DNA of 45,804 bases from CAYZMS01 sp964479625 (GCA_964479625.1 CAYZMS010000030.1:1-45804), one strand, 5' to 3'. Positions 16,013-24,796 are shown, counted from the stretch's first letter. A program made the numbers and translations. The notes: generated by a model not told the origin, from the letters alone.

Positions 16013-18223
16013 TCAAAGCTCCAAACGGGAATTACCAGAAAGGGTGATCCCGGTGTGTTGTCGATAAAGATCCAGGTATTTTTGATGGACGGAAGGCGAC
16101 TGCTTTTTCCCATTGATCTTCAAATACTTGGGTGACAGTACAATGCTATCGTTCCCATTCTCTACCAGTCCGTCCCTTTTCAATTGAAAGCGAAGGGCCT
16201 CTTCAAAATTTCGACTGGAATTAAGCAATGTAAACCCCTCCAGGTCATTGCCACCAAATGTGCGGGCTATTCCCCTTCCGTTCCCAAATCCCAATATCTT
16301 TTGCGGTTCGTTCTCAAAATAGATGCTCAGGTCATCATCTCCGGGAAATGATTTAAAATTATACTCAAAGAACTGCTCCTTCAAATCCGAATCCCAATGC
16401 AACTGCCGCTCTATTTTTAGGCCGGTTTGCTCTGCTAACTCTTTCCAGCTTCTTAAATCAAAGAAAGGCTCCTCAAGTCCGGGATGATTTTCAAGATGCG
16501 CTTTTCGCCGTTCCCGGTCTTCCTTGTGGAATTCCAGGATGCGTTCCCGAACACTTGGTGGAAGGTCTGGGGAAATATAGACTCCATCTGTAAGCAATTC
16601 CAGGTTATCAAAAGCTGACCAGGCAGAGTCTGTAAGGATAATGCTGTTGCCTCTGTTTAACAATTTTGGAAAGGACCTTGCAATGGCTAAGCTTTTTCCT
16701 TTTCCACTTCTTAAAAAGCTGTTCATTCCATCGAATTGAAAACCCTGTACACTGTCGTTCTGCCCCTCTTCAAAAATCACCACTTCATCTCCAGCCTCAT
16801 TAGTCTCTATCCGGAAACTAAATCCACTGCCTGAGCCTATCCCAGGAGGTGCAGGCGGAGCGGGTGGAACCGGAGGGGCAGGTGGGACGGGAGGAACCGG
16901 GGGAGCGGGAGGTGGAGTACTCTGTAATAACTCCTCTACCCGGTCCTGATATTTTGGAAAATTCCTGGGGTCGATCTTCTTCCCGTCGACCTCCAGTTCT
17001 TTGATCACTCCATCTTCTGTTTGAAAGCGGATCTGCTCCTCTTCGCTCGTTCTGGAGTAGGTGATTTTTCCTTTCGGAATGGTATCCTGCTTTTCCGAGA
17101 TGGCCGGGCCAAAGGTCGGCAGTTTCAATTCTCCGATCTCTATTTCGGGAATATTTTCTACGACCAGATCAGGTAGTTCCCTTAAAGAGGAGGGCTCCTC
17201 AAAGGCTCCCAAACCAGCCCAGGACGTTAATCCGATTAAAGCCAAGGTGATGATCATTTTTTCCATAAGTCGTGTATTTTTTTTCGGCTGTTTAAGAATA
17301 CGCCGTACGCGAATTAGTAACCGTTTACCACTACCAGTTGCAGCCATTGCAAAAGCTGGAGTATAGGTTTGTATTTCCTCAAGATGCAGCAGCGCTCTTG
17401 CATAAATAAGTGGCTGACACCCACCGGCAATGGCAAGGTCATCACAGCGATGCTCTCGTTCTGCCCGAATGCGATTACTGATCCACCATACGGCGGGATT
17501 GAAATAGAACAGTACTTCGATGATAGCTTGTAGGAGGTTAAACAAATAGTCTTTACGCAAAACATGCGCCAACTCATGTGCCAGGATGGCTTCCACTTCC
17601 TCTACACTTAATTTGTTTAAAGCTCCTATTGGGAAAAGGATGAGCGGTTTTACATGCCCGAGTAAGACCGGAGTCTGCAATAGGGCCGATTCCTTTAGTT
17701 CGACACCTTTGGAAATTTTCATCTGCCGGCATAATACCTCCAGGCGTAATGTCCACTTTTCCTCTATCTCGAATACGCGATGATGTCGTAGATAATCCAG
17801 GTACAATAGTCCTCCCAGCATGCGCAGGCTGAACAGGGCAAACCCTAGAAACCAGACCATCGCGACCAAAGGCAGGTGTTCTGAGAAATAAACCTTAAAG
17901 GCTTGAAAGTGCCAGACCTGATCAGTAGCAGTTTCCCCCTCCAAAAAGATCAAAGCCCCGGTAGATGGAAGGCTTTCATACGAATGGAGCTGGTCTGCCG
18001 GCTTGAGATCAAACTCCAAACAAAAGGTCACACAACTCCAAAGTAAGACTGTTATTAAAGCTCCGAAGGAAAAACCATAGCGCAACCGGGCCCGGTCTTG
18101 AGGTATGAATAAGAGGATGATTGTCAGTAAAAAGGCGACCAGCAGGCCTTGCCAAAGGCTGTGGAGTACCGTCCAGCCTAATGCCTCTACTATTTGATCA
18201 TTGAATGGCATGGGAATCTTCAT
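16013..18223 (-). CDS. BlaR1-like M56 metallopeptidase with Pro-rich linker and novel C-terminal domain
   Basis: The start is the ATG at 18223, 7 nt after the BlaI stop; an upstream extension would overlap blaI. The 736 residues comprise four membrane segments (about 16-40, 50-68, 118-140 and 322-340). A cytoplasmic M56 zinc-protease domain lies between segments 3 and 4, with HELAH at 216-220 and the Glu/Asp ligand region AEREHRCDDLA. The extracytoplasmic part has no penicillin-binding sensor domain. Instead there is a charged region, a pure Pro/Ala/Val linker (437-460) and about 275 residues with no family I know. By analogy, it senses an envelope signal, self-cleaves and inactivates BlaI. 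Confidence 0.9.
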   Translation of the reverse strand: MKIPMPFNDQIVEALGWTVLHSLWQGLLVAFLLTIILLFIPQDRARLRYGFSFGALITVLLWSCVTFCLEFDLKPADQLHSYESLPSTGALIFLEGETATDQVWHFQAFKVYFSEHLPLVAMVWFLGFALFSLRMLGGLLYLDYLRHHRVFEIEEKWTLRLEVLCRQMKISKGVELKESALLQTPVLLGHVKPLILFPIGALNKLSVEEVEAILAHELAHVLRKDYLFNLLQAIIEVLFYFNPAVWWISNRIRAEREHRCDDLAIAGGCQPLIYARALLHLEEIQTYTPAFAMAATGSGKRLLIRVRRILKQPKKNTRLMEKMIITLALIGLTSWAGLGAFEEPSSLRELPDLVVENIPEIEIGELKLPTFGPAISEKQDTIPKGKITYSRTSEEEQIRFQTEDGVIKELEVDGKKIDPRNFPKYQDRVEELLQSTPPPAPPVPPVPPAPPVPPAPPAPPGIGSGSGFSFRIETNEAGDEVVIFEEGQNDSVQGFQFDGMNSFLRSGKGKSLAIARSFPKLLNRGNSIILTDSAWSAFDNLELLTDGVYISPDLPPSVRERILEFHKEDRERRKAHLENHPGLEEPFFDLRSWKELAEQTGLKIERQLHWDSDLKEQFFEYNFKSFPGDDDLSIYFENEPQKILGFGNGRGIARTFGGNDLEGFTLLNSSRNFEEALRFQLKRDGLVENGNDSIVLSPKYLKINGKKQSPSVHQKYLDLYRQHTGITLSGNSRLEL

Positions 18224-18230
18224 TATTAAC

Positions 18231-18638
18231 TTAATTTTTGGGATCTTCTGGTTTGGACCTGGATTCCATTTCATCCAAAAGGGCTCGGATGTCCTCCAGT
18301 TCTTTTTTGGAAGCACGGCTATTCCCCAAAGCCTGCATAACTAATTTCATGGCAGAGCCCTTAAATGTAGTGCTCACAAACCGCTGAAGAAGTTGGTCCT
18401 GCACCTCCTTTTCCCGAACAGCCGATTCGTAAATATGGGTTCGTTGGCTGGTGTCCCGGCGCACCAGGCCTTTTTCCGCCATGATCTGCATCAACTTCAA
18501 AGTAGTGGTGTATCCGGTATCCCGCTTCCGGCTTAAAAGGTCATGAACCTCCCTTACGGAACTAGGCCCCTTCTCCCAAAGGATCTGCAGTATCGTCAAT
18601 TCAGATTCGGTAGGCCGTTGGTTGGATGGATTACTCAT
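18231..18638 (-). CDS. BlaI/MecI-family transcriptional repressor
   Basis: The ATG at 18638 gives 135 residues starting MSNPSNQRPTESELTILQIL. An upstream in-frame extension would read through the operators and is not credible. A winged helix occupies about 8-80 (ELTILQILWEKGPSSVREVH, DTGYTTTLKLMQIMAEKGLV), and the C-terminal helices that dimerise the family follow. The family scissile Asn-Phe-type site is not obvious; the region reads FVSTTFKGSAMKL. It is co-transcribed with the BlaR1-like protease (7-nt gap). Three palindromic operators overlap its promoter, implying autorepression. Confidence 0.93.
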   Translation of the reverse strand: MSNPSNQRPTESELTILQILWEKGPSSVREVHDLLSRKRDTGYTTTLKLMQIMAEKGLVRRDTSQRTHIYESAVREKEVQDQLLQRFVSTTFKGSAMKLVMQALGNSRASKKELEDIRALLDEMESRSKPEDPKN

Positions 18639-18652
18639 GCTCCTTTTTAAAT

Positions 18653-18668
18653 TACGAAACTCTTCGTA
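18653..18668. promoter_or_regulatory. BlaI operator 1 (TACGAA-ACTC-TTCGTA)
   Basis: A perfect 6+6 palindrome with a 4-nt spacer lies at the predicted transcription start, 14 bp upstream of the blaI ATG. The same half-sites and spacer recur twice upstream. Confidence 0.85.
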
Positions 18669-18670
18669 CA

Positions 18671-18702
18671 CAAAGATGTACGAAAGAATTCGTAGAAGCA
18701 AA
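18671..18702 (-). promoter_or_regulatory. Predicted blaI-blaR1 promoter
   Basis: On the minus strand, a -33 TTTG (18702-18699) is followed by a 20-nt spacer and a -7 element CATCTTTG (18678-18671), one mismatch from TAnnTTTG. The transcription start would fall near 18664, inside operator 1, about 25 nt upstream of the blaI ATG. Operator 2 lies entirely within the spacer. Confidence 0.6.
18679..18694. promoter_or_regulatory. BlaI operator 2 (TACGAA-AGAA-TTCGTA)
   Basis: A perfect palindrome identical in half-sites to operator 1, offset by 26 bp. It fits inside the spacer between the predicted -33 and -7 elements, so binding would block the polymerase. Confidence 0.85.
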
Positions 18703-18708
18703 TTTTAA

Positions 18709-18724
18709 TACGAAATTTTTCGTA
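18709..18724. promoter_or_regulatory. BlaI operator 3 (TACGAA-ATTT-TTCGTA)
   Basis: The third perfect copy lies 30 bp upstream of operator 2 and just upstream of the -33 element. The spacing allows cooperative binding of repressor dimers on about the same DNA face (26 and 30 bp, roughly 2.5-3 turns). Confidence 0.83.
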
Positions 18725-18848
18725 TAACCTGATCGGAGCAGACCAAGTACTCCTTCTGAACCCTTGAAAACTAGGTTTTATCAAGGTTGTAAGACAAGGC
18801 CAGGTCTAATTAATTTGGCGATTTTAGTAAAGCGGCTTGGAGGTGCAG

Positions 18849-19298
18849 TTAATGGTTATTCCAGGCCAGGAGTCGGATCATCAATGGCTGGCAATGTTCG
18901 GTAAAATCAAATTGGGACTCCTGGAAGGGCGGGGAATTCCACCTTGCCAAAGGGTTATTTGAAAAGCCATAGGGTTCTACCGGTATACCCATAAAATTCT
19001 TATCCAGCTTTCCATTGCTATTGGCGTCGTGGAAAGCAGCGATTGCATAGGAGCCGTAGGGTACCTTATCAAAATGCACCAGAAAGGAGTCAAGCCCGGT
19101 TGAGGTATCCATGATTTTTGAAAAGGCTGCCGCTTTGACCTTCGGGAAGTCGGAGTTTTCGGTGTACACGCCAACCCGAATCACCCCGGAAGTAGCTCCA
19201 GGACAAATTACGAAGACATCCAGAGGGCCTTCGCCTTGCTCTCCAGGAAAGGGGAACAAGAAAGAAGCAACACAAAAAATGAGGAAAAAAAAATCCAT
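18849..19298 (-). CDS. DUF2141 exported protein, paralogue B
   Basis: Starting at the ATG at 19298 gives 149 residues with the signal-peptide-like leader MDFFFLIFCVASFLFPFP. A longer frame from 19349 would overlap the kinase gene and bury the leader. The core IRVGVYTENSDFPK, then GSYAIAAFHDANSNGKLDKN and FMGIPVEPYGFS, matches DUF2141. DANSNGKLD repeats the possible calcium loop of paralogue A. It lies 17 nt after the LytS-type kinase stop, so the two are probably co-transcribed. Its end is 124 nt upstream of the blaI operators. Confidence 0.87.
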   Translation of the reverse strand: MDFFFLIFCVASFLFPFPGEQGEGPLDVFVICPGATSGVIRVGVYTENSDFPKVKAAAFSKIMDTSTGLDSFLVHFDKVPYGSYAIAAFHDANSNGKLDKNFMGIPVEPYGFSNNPLARWNSPPFQESQFDFTEHCQPLMIRLLAWNNH

Positions 19299-19315
19299 AT
19301 GATCCTTCTGACTAT

Positions 19316-20389
19316 TTATCCTATCCGGGTCAGCGGTGCCGTTTGCCATAAGAGGGGTAAAGATACTACAAAATCCGTTTGGTCTTCTTTTACCTTTACC
19401 CTTTGGTGCGTATAGAACGCGTACCGGTCTCGAATATTTTGTAACCCCACACGAGTGCCGGGACGCTTGTTGTGCTTTCGTTGAAGGTTATTGCGTACCT
19501 CCAGTTTGTCCTGGAATGTTCGAAGGGAGATATGCAAAGGTTTCGTTGAGGAAATGATGTTATGCTTAATGGCATTTTCGAATAGCAGTTGCATGGAAAG
19601 GGGCAAAACCAATGCTTCCCGGTCTTCATCCTGTACGCTTATGCTGACCCGAAGGTTTTCCCCGAATCGTTCATTCAATAAAAAGAGATAGGCATCCAGG
19701 AAATCCAGCTCCTCTCCTAGGGTAACCAGCCTTTTATCTCGAATTTCCAGAATGTACCGGTAAACCCTGGAGAGTTCCTGGACAAAAATGGTGGCCTTTT
19801 CGGGATCATCGGGGATCAAATAGGTAAGGGTATTCAGACTATTGAACAAAAAATGAGGGTTTACCTGCGCCCGAAGACTTTCCAATTGAGACTCGACATT
19901 GATCTTTTGCAAATGCTCCCGCTCCAGTTCACTTTCCTTCCAGCGAAAGAAGAAATAGGTAGCTTCATACAGGCTAACACACAATAAAGTTACGGTGAGT
20001 GTAGCACTGTATAATTGCAATTCAGATTGGATGGTATGTTCGTGGAAGGCTGCCAGGGTTATTTGCAATCGCTTCAAAACGAAACAAATCAACCAATAAA
20101 TGGGGGCAAAGAGCAACACCATCCAGCCGATGCGCCGCAAACTGTGTTCGGGGGCAGGGTATTTCCGGCGCAGGCGGATCATGATGGCCCGGATCGCGAT
20201 CCAGTAACAGGCCGTATAGAGGGCGGAAATGATCCAGGAAGGTAAATAATCTAAAAACCCACCATGCAGTTCTTCTCCAAAAAATATAATGGGCACCAAA
20301 AACCCGACCAAAGGGATCCCCAGGGCCATGACCAGACGGTCATCAAATCCGATCAACTCCCTCCAGTTTGCTTTTTGGTTTTGGCGCAT
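19316..20389 (-). CDS. LytS-type sensor histidine kinase (His_kinase, PF06580)
   Basis: This 357-residue protein has four hydrophobic segments (about 20-38, 50-70, 88-106 and 128-148) and no large periplasmic sensor. The kinase domain has phospho-acceptor His179 in QVNPHFLFNSLNTL, the N-box LLFENAIKHN (268-277), and a shortened G-box GTRVGLQNI. Such kinases pair with LytTR regulators, and the gene at 14838 is the candidate. It is co-directional with DUF2141 B downstream and separated from the upstream receptor gene by a strong terminator. With the sensing part confined to the membrane, it probably responds to a membrane partner or envelope state. Confidence 0.93.
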   Translation of the reverse strand: MRQNQKANWRELIGFDDRLVMALGIPLVGFLVPIIFFGEELHGGFLDYLPSWIISALYTACYWIAIRAIMIRLRRKYPAPEHSLRRIGWMVLLFAPIYWLICFVLKRLQITLAAFHEHTIQSELQLYSATLTVTLLCVSLYEATYFFFRWKESELEREHLQKINVESQLESLRAQVNPHFLFNSLNTLTYLIPDDPEKATIFVQELSRVYRYILEIRDKRLVTLGEELDFLDAYLFLLNERFGENLRVSISVQDEDREALVLPLSMQLLFENAIKHNIISSTKPLHISLRTFQDKLEVRNNLQRKHNKRPGTRVGLQNIRDRYAFYTHQRVKVKEDQTDFVVSLPLLWQTAPLTRIG

Positions 20390-20429
20390 GTTTTAATCAG
20401 ATTTAACTAAGCGATGTAGGGCAGTTTCT

Positions 20430-20490
20430 AAAAACCTCCTTCCATCCAAATACACCTCCAGGGAGTAAATTTGGATGGAAGAAGGTTTTT
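20430..20490 (-). terminator. Strong terminator of the TonB-receptor gene
   Basis: Arms 20430-20450 (AAAAACCTCCTTCCATCCAA and one more A) and 20470-20490 pair at 20 of 21 positions around a 19-nt loop. On the minus strand the 3' arm ends in a T-run. It sits 45 nt after the receptor stop and 40 nt before the kinase start, so the two genes are separate units. Confidence 0.82.
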
Positions 20491-20534
20491 CGGCTAAGCG
20501 GCAGGGATGGTGCTTTTAGGTACACTCCCTTTCC

Positions 20535-22940
20535 TTAAAATTGAATTCGGTACAAAATATCGGGAAAAAATCCGGCTTGGAGCACCCGGTCTACCGAATT
20601 GGTTTCCTCATTATAGCGCAACTCAAATATATTTTCATTGTTGGTCAGGTTTTGAAAGTCCAGGAAAAATTGTTGCGACAATCGTTTGGTCTTGCTGTTT
20701 AGCCGAATTCCAATGCGCAGGTCCAGTCGCAAATAGGGATCAAAGCGCTCCGAAAATGCCTGGGATTCATCCAGGATCTCCTTACCGGCCGCTTCGGATG
20801 CTTCCAGGTCAATGGGGGTGTAATAACGCCCTCCTGCTGTTGTAAATTTTGTATCTATGGCGAAGGCATTACGCCCGGCTTTCCCAAGGCTAAATTCCTT
20901 CCCACCCAGCAGATTGATCACGTAACCGTTGTTGAAAGCAGTGTTGCGTTCGATCTCATCACTTCCCTCATATTTTGAATCGAATACCGAAGCGGTCAAT
21001 AATCCATAGTAGCTTTTGGAAAAGAATTTCTCCAGCGTTAGTTCTGCACCGTAGTTAAATCCGCTTCCCTGATTGACCAGAGAACCAATTTCGGGAAAAA
21101 TAAAATCAGCACCGGCATTCAGCATGGAGAAACTGCTCGGACGGGGTTCTACAGGAACCTGATCCAGCCTCTGATAATAAAGCTCGATTTTAGAATGCCA
21201 GTCACTTCCATAGGTTCGATCATAGCCCAGGACAAAGTGATGCGCTCGAGTGAAATTCAGGTCAGCATTGGTCCGCTCAAATACCCCCGGGGCAGTTTCT
21301 TCGGTAAAGAAAAAGACGGGTAGGGGTTGCATTTGATGATGTAAGCCGTATCCGAAGTTCAGACTTTGGCGGGGAGCGAACTGCCAGGTCACAGCCGCCC
21401 TTGGCTCAAATACCAACTGATTGCTCTCATCCAGGTATTGGCTGTGCAACCCGGCATTGAGTACCCAGGCTTCATTAAACCGATAGCGGCCTTGAGCATA
21501 GGCCTCCAATAAGGTAAGGTTGCCGTCAAAATCCCGTACCAACTGCCAATCCGGCTTACCATCTTCGTCCAGATCCGGGGCATCGTCGCGATCCAGAACG
21601 CGGGTATTGACCTGCATTAAATGCCCTATAAAACCTGTCCGCAGGGTGAATTGGGCGTTGTACTTTTTATTGTAGTAAGAGGAAAGTACCCAGCGATCCG
21701 TTTGGTCGTCCACATCTGTGACATAGAACCGGTCGTTGGCCGGGTCATTGTCTTCATAATTATACTGGTCATATTGGTTGCCCGCTGAAGAAAAGGAAGC
21801 TACCGTCCTTATATAGGCATTATCGCCCACGATCACATTATGCCTTATGCCAAATATTCCCAGATCGGATTTGACAAAGGCATCCTGCCCTGCCTCTGAG
21901 AACAGGTCACTTTCGTCAACTTCTTCCGCCAGAAAATCGATGTCGCTGGTCCCCGAAATACCAAATACAGAGAACTTACCCAAGGGGCCTTTACCGAAAT
22001 CCGCTTTGAAAGAAAGGTCGCGGTAATTGGGAGTAGCATTAGTACCTACAGGTATGCCCAGTTCATCCGCTATTTCTACAAAAGAGTGGCGATAAGAGAG
22101 CACGAAGGAGCTGGTCTTCTTTGCATTTAAAGGACCTTCGATCATGGCTTCCAACCCGCTGAAAGCCGCTAACTGAAGAGTATACTCCATACGCTCCCGG
22201 TTACCCGCCCGAAAGCCCAGGTCGAAAACACCCGACAAGGCATTTCCATATTCCGAAGGAAAGGCAGAGGTTAGGAAATCACTGCGCCGTAATAGGTTGG
22301 GGTTGATGGCACTTACCGGGCCACCTGTGGTTCCCAGGGTCGAAAAGTGATTGGGGTTAGGGATGGGAACGCCCTCCAGGCGCCACAATACTCCGCTTGG
22401 AGAATTACCGCGTACGACTATATCGTTTCGGCTATCATCCGCTACGGCCACTCCGGCAAAGTTGCCGACCAATCTTCCCACATCATTACGGCCCCCGGAA
22501 AAACGATTGACCTCCTCCAGATTGAAAGAGCGTGTACTAACCGCAGCCATGTCATTATTCGGACGATCTTTTTCAATATCGGCAGTGACTACGATCTCAT
22601 CCATCTTCACCACTGATTCTTCCAAGCTAAGGTTCAGGTAAACTTCCTTACCGGCCGTGAGCGTTACATTTGGGATCATTCTGGTTTCATATCCCAGGTA
22701 GCTGACCTGAAGATCATGACGTCCCAAGAGAACTTCGCTAATCGCAAAGCGACCATCTAAGTCCGTAACCCCACCAAGTCCCGGCTCTACGGTAAGAACC
22801 TCCACCGCGACCCCGATCAAGGGTAGCTCAGATTGTGCATCCAACACTACTCCCCGAATGGTTTGTGTGTTCTGTGCCCGAAGAACGTTCAGTAAAAAAA
22901 GGAATAGTAAAAGTGTCAACAAGGGTGTTCGAGTATTCAT
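20535..22940 (-). CDS. TonB-dependent receptor with CarboxypepD_reg domain
   Basis: This 801-residue outer-membrane receptor starts with a signal peptide (MNTRTPLLTLLLFLFLLNVLRA). A carboxypeptidase-regulatory domain follows (TIRGVVLDAQSELPLIGVAV, DLDGRFAISEV). The plug domain runs about 115-230 (VVTADIEKDRPNND, NDIVVRGNSPSGVLWRLEGV), then a long beta-barrel ends in the aromatic residue of DILYRIQF. The plug has the RGN-SPxG-WRLEG pattern of Bacteroidota receptors not paired with SusD. It precedes the LytS/DUF2141/BlaI unit on the same strand but has its own terminator. The ligand is unknown. Confidence 0.92.
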   Translation of the reverse strand: MNTRTPLLTLLLFLFLLNVLRAQNTQTIRGVVLDAQSELPLIGVAVEVLTVEPGLGGVTDLDGRFAISEVLLGRHDLQVSYLGYETRMIPNVTLTAGKEVYLNLSLEESVVKMDEIVVTADIEKDRPNNDMAAVSTRSFNLEEVNRFSGGRNDVGRLVGNFAGVAVADDSRNDIVVRGNSPSGVLWRLEGVPIPNPNHFSTLGTTGGPVSAINPNLLRRSDFLTSAFPSEYGNALSGVFDLGFRAGNRERMEYTLQLAAFSGLEAMIEGPLNAKKTSSFVLSYRHSFVEIADELGIPVGTNATPNYRDLSFKADFGKGPLGKFSVFGISGTSDIDFLAEEVDESDLFSEAGQDAFVKSDLGIFGIRHNVIVGDNAYIRTVASFSSAGNQYDQYNYEDNDPANDRFYVTDVDDQTDRWVLSSYYNKKYNAQFTLRTGFIGHLMQVNTRVLDRDDAPDLDEDGKPDWQLVRDFDGNLTLLEAYAQGRYRFNEAWVLNAGLHSQYLDESNQLVFEPRAAVTWQFAPRQSLNFGYGLHHQMQPLPVFFFTEETAPGVFERTNADLNFTRAHHFVLGYDRTYGSDWHSKIELYYQRLDQVPVEPRPSSFSMLNAGADFIFPEIGSLVNQGSGFNYGAELTLEKFFSKSYYGLLTASVFDSKYEGSDEIERNTAFNNGYVINLLGGKEFSLGKAGRNAFAIDTKFTTAGGRYYTPIDLEASEAAGKEILDESQAFSERFDPYLRLDLRIGIRLNSKTKRLSQQFFLDFQNLTNNENIFELRYNEETNSVDRVLQAGFFPDILYRIQF

Positions 22941-23095
22941 GATTGTTTTTCTTCAATTTGTAAAAACCTACTGCCCCTGTCCATTCGTTTAAGATGAGTT
23001 GTAGAAAATCCGGTTTGAATCGATTTATTTTAAGGTTGAATCAAGAAACTAAAGGTCTTTCTCACTCTTAGTTTAAAATTTAAACGAAGCTTAGT

Positions 23096-23125
23096 TTTGT
23101 TTCGAAACGAAGTCTTCGTAATTTG
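23096..23125 (+). promoter_or_regulatory. Predicted nadE promoter
   Basis: A -33 TTTG (23096-23099), a 19-nt spacer and TAATTTG (23119-23125) are close to the Bacteroidota consensus, with the -7 box one base short. The start of transcription would be about 15-20 nt upstream of the nadE ATG. Confidence 0.5.
23107..23119. promoter_or_regulatory. Palindrome ACGAA-GTC-TTCGT in the nadE promoter spacer
   Basis: A perfect 5+5 inverted repeat with a 3-nt centre lies between the predicted -33 and -7 elements. Half-sites match the inner five bases of the BlaI operators (ACGAA/TTCGT), but the spacer is one base shorter. It could be an operator for a related winged-helix repressor; a chance match is possible. 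Confidence 0.4.
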
Positions 23126-23148
23126 CATGCATCAACAAATTGCAAAGC

Positions 23149-24786
23149 ATGAAAATCGCCCTTGCCCAGATCAATTGCCACATTGGGAACTTTGAAGGCA
23201 ACCTGGAGAAAATGGAAAAGGCCACTCAAAGGGCCAAATCTTCCGGAGCCGACATAGTCTGCTTCCCCGAATTGTCCACCTGCGGTTATCCACCGCGTGA
23301 TTTTCTTGAATTCGATGACTTCATCCGTCTGGCCGAGGAAACGGTCAACCGACTGGCGCGATCGGCACAGGGGATCGCAATTATTGTGGGTTCCCCTACC
23401 AAAAACCCGGTTATCGAAGGAAAGGACTTGTACAACTCGGCCTATTTTCTGGCGGATGGCAAGGTCGCCCATATTCAGCATAAGGCATTATTACCCACTT
23501 ATGATATTTTTGATGAATACCGCTATTTTGAACCGGCAACTGCCTTTTCCACTTTTGAATACAAAGGTAAGCGCATTGCCCTGACCATTTGTGAAGACAT
23601 TTGGAACATCGGTAATGAAAACCCTATGTACAGTATTTGTCCGATGGACGAGCATGTTCCACAGCGACCGGACCTAATGATCAATATCTCTGCTTCCCCT
23701 TTTGCCTGGGACCATTTCGAAGAACGCCATTCGGTACTAAAGGCAAATGCCGTGCGTTATCAGGTTCCCATTTTTTACGTGAACCAGGTCGGGGCTCAGA
23801 CCGAGATCATCTTTGATGGAGGCTCCATGGCCGTTGCTCCGAATGGGGATATTGTCCAGGAATTGCCTTATTTCGAAGAAAGCCTTAAGGTTGTTGACCT
23901 GGAAGCAATTGAAAAAGGAGGTAAAGAGCAGATCCAGGCCAATGAAAAGATCCCTCTGATCCATGACGCTCTGATCCTGGGGTTGAAGGATTACTTTGGC
24001 AAACTGGGGCTTAAGCAGTCGGTGCTGGGGCTTTCAGGGGGGATCGACTCAGCAGTTACAGCCGTATTGGCTGCCAGGGCCCTGGGCAAAGATAATGTGC
24101 GTTGCCTGCTGATGCCTTCCCAGTTTTCCTCTGACCATTCGGTAAATGACGCGCGCGACTTGGCTGCCAACCTGGGTGTTCAATACGACATTATCCCCAT
24201 CGAACGGGTCTACCAGGCTTTTATGCAGGAGTTAGAACCGCATTTCTGGGCGAAAGCTTTTAATATTGCAGAGGAAAATATCCAGGCCCGTATCCGGGGT
24301 ATTTTCAATATGGCCATTTCGAATAAATTTGGAAATATTGTCCTCAATACTACCAACAAAAGTGAAATGGCCGTAGGCTATGGTACTCTCTACGGGGACC
24401 TTTGCGGAGGTCTTAGCGTAATCGGGGATGTTTATAAAACAGAGGTGTTCGAACTGGCAAAGTTTATCAATAAGGAGGAGGAGATCATTCCACTGAATAC
24501 CATTACCAAGCCGCCCAGTGCAGAGTTACGTCCCGATCAAAAGGACTCCGACAGCCTGCCGCCCTACGACATCCTCGACCAGATCTTATTCGAATACATC
24601 GAAAAAAGACAAGATCCACAAGACATCATCGCCATGGGTTTTGACGAAGCTATTGTCAGAAAGGCCCTGCGCCTAGTAAATATTAATGAGTTTAAAAGAT
24701 ACCAGACGGCCCCGGTGTTACGAGTAAGCCGCAAAGCCTTTGGCATGGGCCGCCGTATGCCGATCGTAGGGAAGTACCTAAGCTAA
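23149..24786 (+). CDS. nadE: Glutamine-dependent NAD+ synthetase
   Basis: This enzyme makes NAD+ from deamido-NAD+, ATP and glutamine, the last step of NAD synthesis. ATG 23149 gives 545 residues starting MKIALAQINCHIG; a TTG three codons earlier is less likely. The N-terminal nitrilase-type glutaminase carries the catalytic triad E41 (FPELSTCGYPPRD), K112 (HKALLPTYDIFDEYRYFE) and C148 (LTICEDIW). The C-terminal synthetase has the PP-loop SGGIDS (296-301), the NKSE motif and the conserved KPPSAELRPDQKD. Length and architecture match the two-domain bacterial form. It is monocistronic. Confidence 0.97.
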   Translation: MKIALAQINCHIGNFEGNLEKMEKATQRAKSSGADIVCFPELSTCGYPPRDFLEFDDFIRLAEETVNRLARSAQGIAIIVGSPTKNPVIEGKDLYNSAYFLADGKVAHIQHKALLPTYDIFDEYRYFEPATAFSTFEYKGKRIALTICEDIWNIGNENPMYSICPMDEHVPQRPDLMINISASPFAWDHFEERHSVLKANAVRYQVPIFYVNQVGAQTEIIFDGGSMAVAPNGDIVQELPYFEESLKVVDLEAIEKGGKEQIQANEKIPLIHDALILGLKDYFGKLGLKQSVLGLSGGIDSAVTAVLAARALGKDNVRCLLMPSQFSSDHSVNDARDLAANLGVQYDIIPIERVYQAFMQELEPHFWAKAFNIAEENIQARIRGIFNMAISNKFGNIVLNTTNKSEMAVGYGTLYGDLCGGLSVIGDVYKTEVFELAKFINKEEEIIPLNTITKPPSAELRPDQKDSDSLPPYDILDQILFEYIEKRQDPQDIIAMGFDEAIVRKALRLVNINEFKRYQTAPVLRVSRKAFGMGRRMPIVGKYLS

Positions 24787-24796
24787 ATCACTGCTA

